Below, in pieces: positions 6,901 through 7,131 of a stretch of DNA of 7,131 bases. The notes below the pieces were generated by a model. That model was not told where the DNA came from, did not search any database, and saw only the letters and a program-made list of their open reading frames with translations. The translations under genes and the position numbers were made by a program. The DNA is from Candidatus Hydrogenedentota bacterium. Lineage in GTDB: Bacteria; Hydrogenedentota; Hydrogenedentia; Hydrogenedentales; CAITNO01. Every line of letters begins with the position of its first letter. The stretch's first letter is position 1. Location of the stretch: assembly GCA_029554925.1 (NCBI GenBank), contig JAKPUV010000311.1:1-7131 (forward strand). The letters run 5' to 3'.

Positions 6901-7131
6901 CACCCTTGCCCCCGTGGTCACGATAGACGGCGGCGTGTCCGCCCTGTCCGGCGAGTGCGGTGTTGCGCTGGTGCTTCCGGGCGCCACGGCGGCGGACGAC
7001 TGCGACGGCGCGCCGGCGGCGTCGGTGTCGGACTACGACGGGCTGAACCCGGCGGCCCCGGCCGCGGGCGTGTATGACGTGGTGTACGCCGCGGCCGACG
7101 CGGCGGGGAACACGGGCACGGCGACGCTCAC
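3899..7131 (+). CDS. Secreted multidomain Ig-like repeat protein, C-terminus beyond the window
   Basis: An open frame of 1077 codons runs off the right edge. The N-terminus is a Sec signal peptide: MKK, a hydrophobic stretch at about 4-18, and a probable cleavage after AQA at residue 20. Next come three divergent modules of about 150 residues (about 24-167, 173-323, 335-487) that look like beta-sandwich or carbohydrate-binding-type domains. These are followed by a putative-Ig (He_PIG-like) domain (about 488-573) with the typical PSGMTINASTGAISW motif; an FN3-like domain (about 577-680) with GAWYFRLRTRDGAGNWS; a DUF5011-like Ig domain (about 681-757) with TLECG and YTFTDNAGN; and then 82-residue Ig/HYR-like repeats from residue 759. 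No catalytic domain is visible, so a structural, adhesive or glycan-binding role outside the cell is inferred. A C-terminal anchor or sorting signal could lie beyond the window. The frame is certain; the function is not. Confidence 0.92.
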   Translation, partial: MKKVFLCAAVAMLVSFAAQAQKSWLFDTAGNAEGWTAAAQVSGFGVSGGSLNFTCAGGDPQVQSPDFIGAPLVGSTNPWLKLDLESSVTGDYQLFFIRTDRGISEEDSIFFRVQAGRALYQIHMPRRLGDQGKNGTDLWTNRSIRQFRFDPPGGTGTVKIHSFIVENHPHPDWPFNLLPGGIGGGHASGWYPQNVITNFQVTAAGTVSMNVTGSDPFFGVDPLAFDPNAFKYLYIRQSHTGFASGNAASSQTFAFPGTGGTGYVNKDWRHYPNNGAATIVLDMTTGTTNASWAGAYGSISQVRIDPSTEANAATYVYDHIALRTAGDFSSAAVQWPAMAGPGAWVAAKHDTYAGSQVALAGGAATLTQTAGGQPMAMLNQDFVVNAANRYLYLDVAANTTAPRMLTFYAGWAVDGKEFTAGGTARQYAGRIATNAGANRYVVDLGAAQASPFNGAWSGLPHGLMLRFGDGEADLSSVVVTNVGLLAAAPPEIAMVDTESATNADAYAKTMALNAGTGVAWSLSGQPSGMTINASTGAISWPTPVYNASAYTITVTATNAQGTDTEVFALSVADAVAPANPSLSSTSHSVGGTLAASQIVMQWTGASDGATGVNGYSFVFSGDPGAAVDTTADLAHSADPHTVTSAALADGAWYFRLRTRDGAGNWSTPVTWGPTTIDTTAPVVTLTGASTVTLECGVDSYSELGAAWTDNILGAGAVTNISGAVGTAVGDYFVTYTFTDNAGNADSKTRTVSVVDTAVPVVTIDGGVSALGGECGVALALPGATAADVCDGALTASVSDYDGLNEAAPAAGVYDVVYSATDGEGNTGTATLTVTVDDTTAPLVTIGGGISTLSGECGVALTLPGATASDVCDGALTAAVSDYDGLNPAAPAAGVYDVVYAATDGEGNTGTATLTVTVDDTTAPVVTIGGGVSTLSGECGAGLALPGATATDTCDGPLAALVTDDDGLNTAAPASGVYDVVYSATDAEGNTGTATLTVTIEDTLAPVVTIDGGVSALSGECGVALVLPGATAADDCDGAPAASVSDYDGLNPAAPAAGVYDVVYAAADAAGNTGTATL
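6173..7131 (+). repeat. Tandem 246-bp coding repeat (82-residue Ig/HYR-like units), at least 3.9 copies
   Basis: The units start at 6173, 6419, 6665 and 6911, an exact 246-base period with no insertions or deletions; the fourth is cut by the window edge. In protein terms the units begin at P759, P841, P923 and P1005. Each has the order P-[VL]-VTI-x-GG-[VI]-S, GECG, LPGATA, CDG, DGLN, GVYDVVY, GNTGTATLTVT, then a short acidic linker to the next Pro. Two cysteines 15 residues apart recur in every unit (774/789, 856/871, 938/953, 1020/1035). The DNA is nearly identical in long stretches: for example 51 bases at 6371-6421 equal those at 6617-6667. This points to recent duplication or gene conversion. 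The array very probably continues past the window. Confidence 0.93.

Noticed and set aside
6173..7131. CRISPR-like array from the regular repeats
   Set aside because: The period is 246 bases, in frame, and codes for conserved Ig-like domains throughout; there are no short repeats with unique spacers.

Overview
The window comes from a high-GC bacterial genome: codon third positions in both genes are almost all G or C. It holds two divergently oriented genes, each running off an edge, separated by a 401-base intergenic region. The start of a Sec-exported, very long Ig-like repeat protein next to a cobalamin-dependent methionine synthase suggests a free-living, probably Gram-negative bacterium. 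The style of multi-Ig secreted protein would fit an uncultured PVC-type or Hydrogenedentota-like lineage, but the sequence alone does not fix the phylum.

Left part, minus strand (3497 down to 1): metH, the multidomain cobalamin-dependent methionine synthase. It is read for 1165 codons and is cut only at the extreme C-terminus, within the AdoMet-binding activation domain. Homocysteine, methyltetrahydrofolate, cobalamin-cap, cobalamin-binding and activation modules appear in the canonical order with their key residues.

Centre (3498-3898): a divergent intergenic region. It carries a sigma70-like promoter for each gene, a possible second promoter further upstream of metH, recognisable ribosome binding sites and in-frame stops that fix both starts. 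Between the promoters lies a long imperfect inverted repeat (3592-3668). Its minus-strand RNA holds, in order, several pieces resembling the S-adenosylhomocysteine riboswitch core, which is of interest beside metH. The leader of the plus-strand gene has its own compound hairpin.

Right part, plus strand (3899 to 7131): a secreted, probably cell-surface or extracellular protein, open for 1077 codons to the window edge. It has a signal peptide, three divergent ~150-residue beta-sandwich-like modules, a putative-Ig (He_PIG-like) domain, an FN3-like domain, a DUF5011-like Ig domain, and then a tandem array of 82-residue (exactly 246-bp) Ig/HYR-like repeats, each with a conserved cysteine pair. Three full repeats and most of a fourth are inside the window.

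The two genes have no obvious functional link; they share only the intergenic control region. I do not see a clear new multi-gene system. The best leads are the structured element upstream of metH and the repeat architecture of the exported protein.
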